Assembly: GCF_008000815.1 (NCBI RefSeq)
Contig: NZ_CP042806.1
Coordinates: 5,704,001 to 5,768,000 of the forward strand
DNA: 64,000 nt
Reading direction: 5' to 3'
Origin: Terriglobus albidus
Lineage (GTDB): Bacteria; Acidobacteriota; Terriglobia; Terriglobales; Acidobacteriaceae
Shown here: positions 42,932 through 50,720 of the stretch, piece by piece
Layout of the letters: each line of letters begins with the position of its first letter
How positions within the stretch are numbered: the stretch's first letter is position 1
Notes under the pieces: generated by a model
What the model was told of the DNA's origin: nothing
Seen by the model: only the letters and a program-made list of their open reading frames with translations
Databases searched by the model: none
Program-made: the position numbers and the translations under genes

Positions 42932-43495
42932 CTAGCTGGCGTCCACCAACTGGATCCGATACGTCCTGCCAACTCGCAGGCTGCGGAACTCCTCTTCCGG
43001 GACGGAGAGGTTAGGGCCGTTCAGTAGTTCGTGGGAGGGAGCGTCCGAGGCGTCGCTGTCGCGCACGATGCGGGTTGAGGCGATGTACTCCTGTGGCTCC
43101 CATGATTCCAGGCCGACGACGCGTAGACCGATGACTGGCATAAAGACTCTGCACCCCTTGGAAGAAGATCTTGGAAGCCGCAGACTGGGCCGGTTGCGTT
43201 GTGCGAGGACGCGGCGGGCGCGGTCCAGTCTGCGGCAGTACACGATGCGGCGTGCCAGCACATCCTTCGCTTCGGCGTCCAGAGCGCTTACTGCCTCCTT
43301 CTCCTCGGCGGTTCCGAAGAGCTGCAGATCGCAGTGGCAGTAGCGCTCGCGCTCGCAACAGGTGGAGCGGTAGCGGGCCAGGATCACCGCCCGGCGACGG
43401 TCGGCTTCCAGATAGCTGCTCCATAAGCAGCCGGCTTCAGCCTCCCAGTCAGCCATTCGCTGCTCCAACGCGTCGAGATGTGACGGCACAGGCAT
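42932..43495 (-). CDS. Uncharacterised Cys-containing protein (orphan)
   Basis: 187 residues, no signal peptide or membrane helix. The N-terminal half is a charged helix with a Cys cluster CCERERYCHC (residues about 46-55), which could bind zinc or form disulfides; the C-terminal half (KGCRVFMPVIGLRVVGLESWEPQEYIASTRIV) is strand-rich. No domain recognised. Upstream is an operator-like sequence shared with the phage-type repressor region, so it may be part of that module. Real-gene status rests on length, codon-like composition and this promoter. Confidence 0.55.
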   Translation of the reverse strand: MPVPSHLDALEQRMADWEAEAGCLWSSYLEADRRRAVILARYRSTCCERERYCHCDLQLFGTAEEKEAVSALDAEAKDVLARRIVYCRRLDRARRVLAQRNRPSLRLPRSSSKGCRVFMPVIGLRVVGLESWEPQEYIASTRIVRDSDASDAPSHELLNGPNLSVPEEEFRSLRVGRTYRIQLVDAS

Positions 43496-43510
43496 CGTGT
43501 GTACGTCGCG

Positions 43511-43568
43511 CTTATCGGCTTAGCGATAAACGCGATAAACAAATGATAACCATACTAATCAAATTTAG
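43511..43568. promoter_or_regulatory. Operator-like sites upstream of the orphan gene
   Basis: CTTATCGGCTTAGCGATAA (TTATCG..CGATAA dyad, from 43511) and CTAATCAAATTTAG (43555-43568). The latter matches TTAATCAAACTTAG at 44500-44513 beside the repressor start in 12 of 14 positions. It suggests that the S24 repressor also controls the orphan gene. Confidence 0.5.
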
Positions 43569-43706
43569 CAAGAACGCTAAGCAGAATTTCCCTCGGGGAT
43601 GGTTTTCCTACCAGCCAGGGTGGGGCACCCGGTAGGGAGGAATATCGAAAAGCAGGTCCTTCGCGATGCTCAGGATGACAAGCCTGGAAGACCGTTCAAG
43701 GCCGTT

Positions 43707-43782
43707 ATTCAATCATTCAATTCTTCAATCATTCAATCGGGCGGAGGCCTATTCAACCATTCAACCATTCAACCATTCAACA
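43707..43782. repeat. 8-bp tandem repeat tract
   Basis: ATTCAATC/ATTCTTCA-type units (four), a short spacer with a GGCGGAGGCC palindrome, then ATTCAACC four times in a row. It sits just behind the repressor stop. The stretch before it (43640-43690) carries the AGCAGGTCCTTC..CAGGATGACAAG repeat words. Confidence 0.7.
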
Positions 43783-43787
43783 GGCGG

Positions 43788-44498
43788 CTAGAGGCCGCCC
43801 TCCCCCATCTTGTGCATCACCTGGCCGATGATGACGACGCGGTCGATCTCTTCGCTGTTGACGATCTCTTCGGCATAGGCCTTGTTGTCGCTGACGATGC
43901 GCAGGCGGCCGTCTGCCAGCCAGAAGAGGCGTTTGATGCGCAGGTCGTTGCCGTAAGCAAGCGCAAAGACGCGGCCGTCGACGACGTTACGCTGGTTGAT
44001 GTTGACTGCGACCTTATCGCCTCCCCACAGCGTGGGAACCATGCTGTCGCCTTCCACCGTAACGATGCGCAGATCGGCCTCGCGCAGGCGCTTCTTGCGC
44101 AGCCATGAGCTCTTGAAGGTGAGCCGTTCCAGCGTCTCGATAAACTCCGGCGGCTGTGCTCCGGGGCCGGCCTGCAGGCGGACGTCGTAGACCGGGATGC
44201 GGACCTCACCCTCGTCGTCATCCTGGTATTCGCTTTCGTCCACGGCCCGGACGCGCTGCATGGAGAACGGTTCATTCGGATGAGCGTCGCCCTTGCCCGA
44301 GATCAGGTAGTCGACCGTAGTGTTCAGCGCCTCTGCCGCCGACTCCAGCAGGGAGCGGCGAATGCGGTCGGGCTGCGTCGTATCCGACTCCCAGTTGAAG
44401 ATCGTCGGCCCGGTGGCGCCGATCAGCGTTCCCAGCTTGCGCTGCGAATAGCCCAGTTCTCGCCGCAACGCCTGAATCCGATGTCCGAAGGTTTGCAT
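43788..44498 (-). CDS. XRE/S24 LexA-like phage-type repressor
   Basis: 236 residues from the ATG at 44498. N-terminal HTH (GHRIQALRRELGYSQRKLGTLIGATGPTIFNWESDTTQP) and C-terminal S24 peptidase: Ser in VEGDSMVPTLWGGDKV, Lys in DLRIKRLFW. This matches CI/LexA-like repressors that cleave themselves after RecA activation. A longer upstream ORF is out of phase with the operator and is rejected. It is divergent from a cro-like gene 82 bases away, with operator repeats between: a classical immunity region. It controls itself, cro and probably the orphan gene at 42932. Confidence 0.88.
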   Translation of the reverse strand: MQTFGHRIQALRRELGYSQRKLGTLIGATGPTIFNWESDTTQPDRIRRSLLESAAEALNTTVDYLISGKGDAHPNEPFSMQRVRAVDESEYQDDDEGEVRIPVYDVRLQAGPGAQPPEFIETLERLTFKSSWLRKKRLREADLRIVTVEGDSMVPTLWGGDKVAVNINQRNVVDGRVFALAYGNDLRIKRLFWLADGRLRIVSDNKAYAEEIVNSEEIDRVVIIGQVMHKMGEGGL

Positions 44499-44499
44499 G

Positions 44500-44573
44500 T
44501 TAATCAAACTTAGCACGAAATTGCACAAGTTTCGATTAGAGTTATTGACTAATTTGGTTAGTACGCTTATCGT
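44500..44573. promoter_or_regulatory. Immunity-region operators and cro promoter
   Basis: TTAATCAAACTTAG (44500-44513) lies beside the repressor start. TTGACT (44545-44550) and TATCGT (44568-44573), 17 bases apart, form a cro promoter whose spacer contains the dyad ACTAATTTGGTTAGT (44548-44562). The ATG follows seven bases after the -10, so cro mRNA is nearly leaderless. Confidence 0.65.
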
Positions 44574-44579
44574 CTCTCT

Positions 44580-44759
44580 ATGACGAAACAAGAGGCGCTT
44601 ACCCTGCTGAGAATCAACCAAGCGCAGATGGCCCGGATCTTCGGTGTGAGCCGAGCCGCGGTCTCCCAGTGGCCCAGCGATGCGCCGCTGCCCCCCAAGC
44701 GCCTGATGCAGTTGAAATACGAGCTTCATCCGGAGCTCTTCGACCAAGAGGAGGCCTGA
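44580..44759 (+). CDS. Cro-like DNA-binding protein
   Basis: 59 residues. Contains an HTH, QAQMARIFGVSRAAVSQWPSD, with the YdaS/Cro spacing, then PPKRLMQLKYELHPELF. It is the divergent partner of the S24 repressor and starts from the operator-embedded promoter. In phage switches Cro opposes the repressor. Three bases separate its stop from the next gene. Confidence 0.8.
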   Translation: MTKQEALTLLRINQAQMARIFGVSRAAVSQWPSDAPLPPKRLMQLKYELHPELFDQEEA

Positions 44760-44762
44760 ACC

Positions 44763-45152
44763 GTGGAAACATCCTCCCGCGAGATCATCCGCTGCACCCG
44801 CTGCCGCCTGCAGCAATATATGACCCAGACCCAGCGCTGCCGCCGCTGCAGCGGAGACCTTCTGCCGCCTCCGCCGCCACCCGAACCCACAGGGCCTGAA
44901 ACAGTCACCGCATCGAACCTGATGGCCAGCCGCCTCCGCTTAGTCCGGCGCTGCCGCCACTTCAGCCAGCCCGAACTCGCAGAACGCGCCCAGGTCTCGC
45001 AGCAGTTCATCTCCGTGATGGAGAGGGGCCGCTCGCGGGTCACGCTTGAAACCCTGGAACGTTATGCCAGGGCGCTGAATCTTCCGCTCCATGTTCTGTT
45101 CGCACCGGCACCGCAGTTCGAGCGCTACCTGCAAAAACAAGGGATGGTGTAA
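44763..45152 (+). CDS. XRE-family regulator with zinc-ribbon N-terminus
   Basis: 129 residues from a GTG at 44763. Residues 11-29 hold CTRC..CRRC, a small zinc ribbon, then a poly-proline linker (LLPPPPPPEP) and an XRE HTH (RLRLVRRCRHFSQPELAERAQVSQQFISVMERGRSRVTLETLERYARALNLPL). The fusion of ribbon and HTH is unusual. It is sandwiched between cro and rep, in the place of a phage early regulator. Confidence 0.8.
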   Translation: METSSREIIRCTRCRLQQYMTQTQRCRRCSGDLLPPPPPPEPTGPETVTASNLMASRLRLVRRCRHFSQPELAERAQVSQQFISVMERGRSRVTLETLERYARALNLPLHVLFAPAPQFERYLQKQGMV

Positions 45153-46235
45153 ATGGCGCGCATCCGCACCATCAAACCCGACTTCTTCAAGCATGAGGAC
45201 CTCTTCGACCTGGAGCAGGAGACCGGCCTTCCCGTCCGCATCGCCTTCGCCGGGTTGTGGACCGTGGCCGACCGCGACGGACGCTTCGAATGGAAGCCGC
45301 GAACGCTGAAGACGGATGTCTTACCGCATGACCCGGTGGACTTTGCCAAGGTGCTCGACGCGTTGGAGACGCGTGGCTTCCTCAACACCTATGAGGTCGA
45401 GGGCAGACGCTACGGCGTCATCCCCTCGTGGGAGCGGCACCAGGTCATCAACAACCGCGAGTCGCAGAGCGTGCTTCCGCCTCCTCCACAGTTAGGCAAC
45501 GCGTCCGCTACGCGTGAGCCACGGGTGCAGGACGCGGAGAAAGATTCCCTTACGTCTGCACCAGCGGAAGGGAAAGGAAGGGAAGGGGAAAGGAAAGGAA
45601 GGGAGCAACGCGGACGGGCACGCGTTGACGCCGCCGGCCTGGCACGTAGCGTTCTCGAAGAGCTGCGACTCACCGGAGACGATCTGCTGCGCACACTCAC
45701 CGATGTCTGCAAGCTAGAGCTTCAGGCAGGCACGACGCCGGAGAAGCTACGCGAAAAACTCATCGAGAGCTTCCGCCACTTCAACCAGGCACGGCCGCGA
45801 TTGCAGATCACCTGGGGACCGGCACGCTTCTTCGGCGAAGGACACTGGCGCGATGCAACGCTGTGGCCGTGGAAAGACGGAGCCTCCAGCCAAGTCACGG
45901 TTGGTCTTTACCGGCAGTCTGAGGTTGCTGAAGAGGAAGCCAGGGCAAAGGCTGAGCGACGAAAGGCGGAGTTTGAGTTCCTTCAGGGCGCGAACGCGGA
46001 TGCCGGATATTCCGTCTGGCAGTCGATGCGGACACGACTGCAGGAGTCGCTTGACAGCCAGAGCTTCGATACCTGGATCAAGCCGCTGGGAACGGCCGGG
46101 ATCAAAGACGCCCAGTTGATTCTGGTGGCTCCGAACGAGGCATTTGGACAGGTGCCCGAGCGGTTTCAGTTCAACCGCTTCCTTCCCCACACTGTGCCGT
46201 CCATACGGATGATCTTTGGGGATAGTGGCGGGTAG
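45153..46235 (+). CDS. Phage-type replication protein with DnaA-N domain
   Basis: 360 residues, starting directly after the XRE stop. The N-terminal 100 residues (IRTIKPDFFKHEDLFDLEQETGLPVRIAFAGLWTVADRDGRFEWKPRTLKTDVLP, then VIPSWERHQVINNRES) are those of phage replication-initiation proteins of temperate phages. A basic linker follows (KGREGERKGREQRGR). Residues about 295-350 match the DnaA N-terminal domain (WQSMRTRLQESLDSQSFDTWIKPLG, then LILVAPNEAFGQV), which may contact the host helicase or DnaA. No integrase or structural gene follows, so this is a fragment of a prophage or an immobile cassette. Confidence 0.82.
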   Translation: MARIRTIKPDFFKHEDLFDLEQETGLPVRIAFAGLWTVADRDGRFEWKPRTLKTDVLPHDPVDFAKVLDALETRGFLNTYEVEGRRYGVIPSWERHQVINNRESQSVLPPPPQLGNASATREPRVQDAEKDSLTSAPAEGKGREGERKGREQRGRARVDAAGLARSVLEELRLTGDDLLRTLTDVCKLELQAGTTPEKLREKLIESFRHFNQARPRLQITWGPARFFGEGHWRDATLWPWKDGASSQVTVGLYRQSEVAEEEARAKAERRKAEFEFLQGANADAGYSVWQSMRTRLQESLDSQSFDTWIKPLGTAGIKDAQLILVAPNEAFGQVPERFQFNRFLPHTVPSIRMIFGDSGG

Positions 46236-46252
46236 CTCGAACCGCCTTTTTG

Positions 46253-46356
46253 TTTGTCATTTCGTAGCGACCAACGGGAGCGGAGAAATCTGCTTCTCCG
46301 ATGCTTCTTACTCAGATAAGACCTGAGAAAAGCAGATCCCTACGGGATGACAAAAA
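46253..46356. repeat. TTTGTCATTTCGTAGC inverted repeat pair
   Basis: TTGTCATTTCGTAGC..GCGGAGAAATCTGCTT at the left and AAAGCAGATCCCTACGGGATGACAA at the right, an imperfect pair. It lies between convergent genes and may serve as a bidirectional terminator. Confidence 0.55.
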
Positions 46357-46359
46357 AGC

Positions 46360-46950
46360 CTACAGAAAGAGAACGAACTTTGAGTCGTCCATATCGAGAG
46401 GCTGGTCATCTGAGCCCAGGAAGCGCACGCGATAGAGGCATGTGTCATCTTCCTGGATCGTGCATTTCAGCTGGTCGATCTCAATGGCATCGCCGAAGTA
46501 CTCGGCAGCACCGTCAGCCAGCCCTTCGGCCAGTCCGCAGAGATTGATCGGCGCGCGATATCCCACCAGCAACGCCTCGTTCTCTCCCTCGCAAACCGTG
46601 AACTCAGAAAAAATGTCTGTTGTATTGCTCATTCTTGACTCCGGATCCATCGTGTAGGGCAGGCTCAACAACAGATCTCGCAGCGTATTTGTCGCTGCAA
46701 ACGACATGGGATAGTGAATGGCCATCAAGGGCACGGCCCGCCGACCAAGCCAGCGCCAGGTCTCCACTAAGGTCTTACCGAGCATACCGGCAGTGATCTC
46801 TACCAGCCGTGTCATCTCTTCGTCCGGATAGCTCCCGAACGAGGCATAGATGCCATCACTACCGGCCTGATCCAGCAGCTCCTCCCACGTCTCCGGGTCG
46901 AACTCTGCGGTGACGATCTCTTCAAGCCAGTTAAATACGATGCCCTTCAC
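46360..46950 (-). CDS. H-NOX (haem NO-binding)-like protein, degenerate haem site
   Basis: 196 residues from the GTG at 46950, which has GAGGGAAG upstream and gives the canonical H-NOX start MKGIVFNWLEE (an ATG 20 codons earlier is less likely). H-NOX fold: IYASFGSYPDEEMTRLV, TLVETWRWLGRRAVPLM, then the C-terminal sheet ALLVGYRAPINLCGLAEGLADGAAEYFGDAIEIDQLKCTIQEDDTCLYRVRF. By eye, the position of the proximal haem His is Met101 (LLLSLPYTM) and the YxSxR motif reads YRAPI, so haem binding is doubtful. The gene is solitary, with no cyclase, kinase or chemoreceptor neighbour. It may be a haem-independent adaptor. Confidence 0.75.
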   Translation of the reverse strand: MKGIVFNWLEEIVTAEFDPETWEELLDQAGSDGIYASFGSYPDEEMTRLVEITAGMLGKTLVETWRWLGRRAVPLMAIHYPMSFAATNTLRDLLLSLPYTMDPESRMSNTTDIFSEFTVCEGENEALLVGYRAPINLCGLAEGLADGAAEYFGDAIEIDQLKCTIQEDDTCLYRVRFLGSDDQPLDMDDSKFVLFL

Positions 46951-47110
46951 AGCTACTTCCCTCAAAGCTTTCGGAGGATACTTCTTCGCCTCATCGGCGG
47001 TGGCGGGCATTGGATGAGAGAGGTTTGTGTAAATCGAACCATGGGCACGGTACGAAAGATTTTGGGGTGTGATTGCGTAAGTGGTTGAGATCTGTACGGA
47101 CTTGAAGACA

Positions 47111-47402
47111 AGCCCCCAGCGGCTAGAGCCGCGTGTTCCCTGAACTGGTACGGGACGGCTGAAGCCGTCCCCTTAAGCAAGACATTCGCACCTTTGGTGC
47201 GAAATGGTTGCGCTACGCGCACCAGAATGAATGCAGCTAAGTCCGATCCGCCGGTGACAAAGTATGCCTTTCCGTTCGCGCGTAGCGCGAATGCATTGCT
47301 TAAGGGCATGGCTTCAGCCATGCCGTAATAGCGCTCTCAAAAGAGACGCGGCTTTAGCCGCTGAGGTACCAAACCTCAGCCGCTGAAGCCGTGCCCTTAG
47401 GC
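47111..47402. repeat. REP-A/B/C compound repeat
   Basis: CCCCAGCGGCTAGAGCCGCG, GGGACGGCTGAAGCCGTCCCCTTAAG, GCGAAATGGTTGCGCTACGCGCAC, a core, GTTCGCGCGTAGCGCGAATG, TTAAGGGCATGGCTTCAGCCATGCCG, GCGGCTTTAGCCGCTGAGG, CCTCAGCCGCTGAAGCCGTGCCC. Complete compound unit with one hybrid A/B arm at the end. The gap 46951-47110 holds no supported gene. Confidence 0.75.
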
Positions 47403-47502
47403 TCGGGAAACTTGTTGCCTCCCCAGGTCACCTCAATGACAAGAGAGTTACATCCAAATTCTTCAACCACTAAAAGGCCTGCGTCTAAGATACTGAGACA
47501 TC

Positions 47503-48561
47503 GTGACCCAGGCTTATATTCATCGCATTGCAACAGCGGCTCCGGAGCATGAGGTTCATGGGGCCTTCGTCGCCTTTGCCGGCAAACTTCTGCAGGATGA
47601 CCGTGCGCGGTCACTCTTTCATCGCATGGCGGCGAAGGCGGAGATCGATCGCCGCTACTCCGTACTGCAGGTCGTGCCGCCCTTTGCGGACGATGCGGTG
47701 AATGCGCATGAGTTCTACCAGCTGAACGGCTTTCCCGGCACCGAGGAGCGTATGCGTGTCTATGAACGATGGGCTCCTCGGCTGCTCTACAAAGCGCTTG
47801 ACCGGCTGAAGTTGACGCCTGCGGAACGTGGCCGCATCCGCCATGTGATTGTGACTTCGTGTACCGGCCACTATGCGCCGGGCCTGGACTTCGCGATCAT
47901 CGACTATCTTGGCCTGTCGCGCGAGGTCTCGCGGACGATGGTTGGATTCATGGGCTGCTATGCCGCGATCAACGGTCTGCGTCAGGCACAGCACATTGTC
48001 CGTTCCGCGCCGGATGAGAGCGTTCTTCTGGTCAACCTGGAGCTGTGCACGCTGCATCTGCAGGAGTCACAGGACCTGGCTGAGGTGTTGTCGTTCCTGA
48101 TCTTCGGCGATGGCTGCGCGGTCAGCCTGATCTCGGGTGAACCCGGAGGCCTGGCCATCGATGCGTTCCGCACCGTGATGGTCGAAGGCACCCGCGATCT
48201 GATCACGTGGCGTATCGGCGATGGAGGTTTCCTGATGCATCTCTCAGGACAGGTGCCGGGTGAGATTGAGAAGTGGCTTCGCCAGGCCGGGGGAGAACTT
48301 GCAAACAACGGCACCTCACTCTGGGCGATTCATCCCGGCGGCAACTCGGTGCTGGATGCGGTGGAGCGCGGCCTCGATCTGCCGGACAAGTCGCTGGCTG
48401 CATCGCGGAACGTATTGCGGAGTTATGGCAATATGTCTTCCGCGACGGTGATGTTCGTTCTGGAGGAGCTGATGCGTTCGGCACAGGCGGGAGAGAAAGG
48501 TCTGGCGATGTCGTTCGGTCCGGGGCTCACGGCGGAGACGATGGAGTTCCATGCCGTCTGA
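47503..48561 (+). CDS. Type III polyketide synthase
   Basis: 352 residues from a GTG. Thiolase-fold enzyme with the full catalytic triad: Cys in MVGFMGCYAAINGL, His in WAIHPGGNSVLDAV, Asn in YGNMSSATVMFVLEEL. The size and motifs match bacterial alkylresorcinol/alkylpyrone synthases. It condenses an acyl starter with malonyl-CoA units and cyclises the product. It is first of a tight operon with a methyltransferase and a flavoprotein, the same order as srsA-srsB-srsC of Streptomyces griseus, which make methylated, hydroxylated phenolic lipids. Overlaps the methyltransferase by 11 bases. Confidence 0.9.
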   Translation: MTQAYIHRIATAAPEHEVHGAFVAFAGKLLQDDRARSLFHRMAAKAEIDRRYSVLQVVPPFADDAVNAHEFYQLNGFPGTEERMRVYERWAPRLLYKALDRLKLTPAERGRIRHVIVTSCTGHYAPGLDFAIIDYLGLSREVSRTMVGFMGCYAAINGLRQAQHIVRSAPDESVLLVNLELCTLHLQESQDLAEVLSFLIFGDGCAVSLISGEPGGLAIDAFRTVMVEGTRDLITWRIGDGGFLMHLSGQVPGEIEKWLRQAGGELANNGTSLWAIHPGGNSVLDAVERGLDLPDKSLAASRNVLRSYGNMSSATVMFVLEELMRSAQAGEKGLAMSFGPGLTAETMEFHAV

Positions 48562-49261
48562 ACGGAAGGACTTTACCCAGCGGGCCCACCTTTCGGAGTG
48601 GATGGATGAACCGTGTTCCTATCCAACCTTTCGTGAATGCCTGCGCGATCTGGAAGAGGTGAACCGTGTGCTGGGCGGATACACGCCTTCGCTTGCATGG
48701 ATTGAGGAGTCGCTGCAGCACTGCGAGGGGCCAGTTCATCTGCTGGATGTGGGCAGCGGCGGTGGAGGTCTGCTGCGCGCCGTAGAAGCTTCGGAGATAG
48801 CCCGCCAGCGTGGTGTGCACCTGACAGGCATTGATCTGAATCCGCATGCGGCCCAGGCGGCGAAGGAGTTCACGCCGAAGGGCTCTGCCATTGCGTGGAT
48901 CTCCGGAGATGTCTTTTCATACAAAGGCCCCACAACCCTGATCGTCAGCTCGCTGCTGACGCATCATCTGACCGAAGAACACATCGTACGTTTCCTGGCA
49001 TGGATGGAGGAGACGGCCACCGGTGGATGGTTCATCAACGATCTTCGCCGCAGCGCCAAGGCATACTACAGCTTCAAGGTGCTGGCATGGGCCTTACGCT
49101 GGCATCGCTTCGTGCGTCACGACGGGCCGGTATCGGTCCGCAGAGCATTTCTCGCGGAGGACTGGCAACGCATGTGTTCCGCGGCAGGGCTTCCCATGAA
49201 CGAGATCCGCATTGAAGAGAAGCCGTTTGCCCGGCTGTGTGTTTCGAGGCGGAAGTCATGA
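48551..49261 (+). CDS. SAM-dependent methyltransferase of the PKS operon
   Basis: 236 residues. Class I fold: motif I VHLLDVGSGGGGLLRAV, motif II GIDLNPHAAQAA, then WISGDVF and the downstream strand LIVSSLLTHHLTEEHI. It belongs to the methyltransferases found behind type III PKS genes (SrsB-like), expected to methylate a hydroxyl or ring carbon of the PKS product. It overlaps both neighbours (11 bases in front, ATGA behind), consistent with strict co-translation. Confidence 0.88.
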   Translation: MPSERKDFTQRAHLSEWMDEPCSYPTFRECLRDLEEVNRVLGGYTPSLAWIEESLQHCEGPVHLLDVGSGGGGLLRAVEASEIARQRGVHLTGIDLNPHAAQAAKEFTPKGSAIAWISGDVFSYKGPTTLIVSSLLTHHLTEEHIVRFLAWMEETATGGWFINDLRRSAKAYYSFKVLAWALRWHRFVRHDGPVSVRRAFLAEDWQRMCSAAGLPMNEIRIEEKPFARLCVSRRKS

Positions 49262-50424
49262 GCACGACGCTCGATGTGATCGTCGCCGGTGGCGGACCTG
49301 CTGGCGCGGCGATTGGCACGTTGCTTGCCGGACAGGGCCGTAGCGTGATGCTGTTTGAGAAGACAACCGCGGCGCAGGACAAGATGTGCGGCGAGTTCTT
49401 CAGCGAAGAAGGAGCTCGTTATCTTGCAGCTCTGGGTGTGGATCTTCGCGCGCTGGGAGCGGTCACTATCGATCGAGTCCGGCTGGCGGCGAGGGATGTT
49501 CTGGCCGAGTGTGCACTTCCCTTCCCCGGGCTTTCTCTTCCTCGCCGCGTCGTCGACGAACACCTGCTGCACCGCGCATCTGAAAGCGGAGTTGCTGTCG
49601 TGCGAGGAACGAGTGTGGAGCAGTTGACAGGCGCGCTGGGCGAATGGCGCGTACGTCTTAGCGATGGCGCTGAACAAACATCTAACGATGCCTTCGTCGC
49701 TACAGGCAAGTACGATCTTCGCGGACGGAGACGTAATGGCGGCTCACAGAATGACCTTGTGGCCTTCAAGATGTACTTCCAGCTGTCAGCAGAACAAGAA
49801 GAGCGCCTGCGAGGCTGGGTGGAGCTGATTCTCTTCCCCGGCGGCTATGCCGGGTTGCAGCTGGTTGGCCCGGGTTGCGCCAACCTCAGCCTGTTGCTCA
49901 CAAAGTTCGAGCTGAAACGCTGTGCAGCCGAGTGGTGCCGCGTGCTTGGACACGCCGTCGCATCGTCAGCCCATTTAGCAAGCAGACTTGCGGGTGCGGT
50001 ACAGTTACGTTCCAGGCCGATTACGCTCTCCGCGATTCCATATGGATATCGTCGGACCGCAACGGAGGATGCTCCCTGGTATCTAGGCGATCAGAGCGCG
50101 GTGATGCCGTCGTTCACAGGCGATGGTATGTCGATCGCGTTGCACTCCGCATTTCTGGCGGCAGATGCGTATCGGCGCGGCGTACCGGCTCATGCGTATC
50201 AAACGCTGCTGGCGCGGCAATTGAAGCGGCCCGTGCAGTTTGCGACGACGCTCTCGCGATGCATGGTCTCCACACCGGCGCTGGCGCATGCGCTTCGTCT
50301 TTATCCTGGCGCGATGGCGTGGATTGCCTCATGGACCCGCGTTCCATCACACTTTGTGAAGATTAGTGACGTTCACCGCACTTCACCTTACGCCTCATTT
50401 CACCGCTGTGCAGGAGATATCTGA
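49258..50424 (+). CDS. FAD-dependent hydroxylase/reductase of the PKS operon
   Basis: 388 residues from the ATG at 49258 (ATGA with the methyltransferase stop). GxGxxG motif IVAGGGPAGAAIGTLLA, FEKTTAAQDKMCGEFFSEEG (the C-G-E segment of geranylgeranyl reductase-like flavoproteins), and a second FAD contact YLGDQSAVMPSFTGDGMSIAL. Flavoproteins of this sort follow type III PKS genes (SrsC-like) and hydroxylate the aromatic ring to quinol or quinone. Its stop overlaps the ACP start by one base. Confidence 0.86.
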   Translation: MSTTLDVIVAGGGPAGAAIGTLLAGQGRSVMLFEKTTAAQDKMCGEFFSEEGARYLAALGVDLRALGAVTIDRVRLAARDVLAECALPFPGLSLPRRVVDEHLLHRASESGVAVVRGTSVEQLTGALGEWRVRLSDGAEQTSNDAFVATGKYDLRGRRRNGGSQNDLVAFKMYFQLSAEQEERLRGWVELILFPGGYAGLQLVGPGCANLSLLLTKFELKRCAAEWCRVLGHAVASSAHLASRLAGAVQLRSRPITLSAIPYGYRRTATEDAPWYLGDQSAVMPSFTGDGMSIALHSAFLAADAYRRGVPAHAYQTLLARQLKRPVQFATTLSRCMVSTPALAHALRLYPGAMAWIASWTRVPSHFVKISDVHRTSPYASFHRCAGDI

Positions 50425-50720
50425 TGGAGATGGAAACGATCCAGCAACTGGAAAAAATCCGGCAACACTGCATTGAACTGATCGCTGCGGCCAAGAAAGT
50501 TCCGCCGGAGACGCTTTCCCCTGCTTCGACCTTCGAGGAGATAGGACTGGACTCGCTGGATAAGGTGACGCTGGCCTTCGATGTGGAAGAGGCTTACGAC
50601 ATCGCCATTCCGGAGAGCGCGCTGGCCACGATCCAGAGCATCAGCGACATGGCGGCGGCTATTCAACAGGCGGTCGCGGCAAAGCCTGTCACCACTGATT
50701 CCCAAACGAGCCCGGCATGA
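50424..50720 (+). CDS. Acyl carrier protein
   Basis: 98 residues. Carries the phosphopantetheine site in GLDSLDKVTLAFDVEE (Ser44) on a four-helix ACP pattern. A flexible Ala/Thr-rich tail follows (about 15 residues). It starts on the stop of the flavoprotein gene and overlaps the KAS II gene by four bases. A dedicated ACP suggests that starter or extender acyl groups are handed over as ACP thioesters within this pathway. A phosphopantetheinyl transferase is not encoded here. Confidence 0.9.
   Translation: MEMETIQQLEKIRQHCIELIAAAKKVPPETLSPASTFEEIGLDSLDKVTLAFDVEEAYDIAIPESALATIQSISDMAAAIQQAVAAKPVTTDSQTSPA

Noticed and set aside
44499-44816. N-terminal extension of the S24 repressor
   Set aside because: Would span the operator/cro region and remove the family start; the ATG at 44498 begins the HTH properly.
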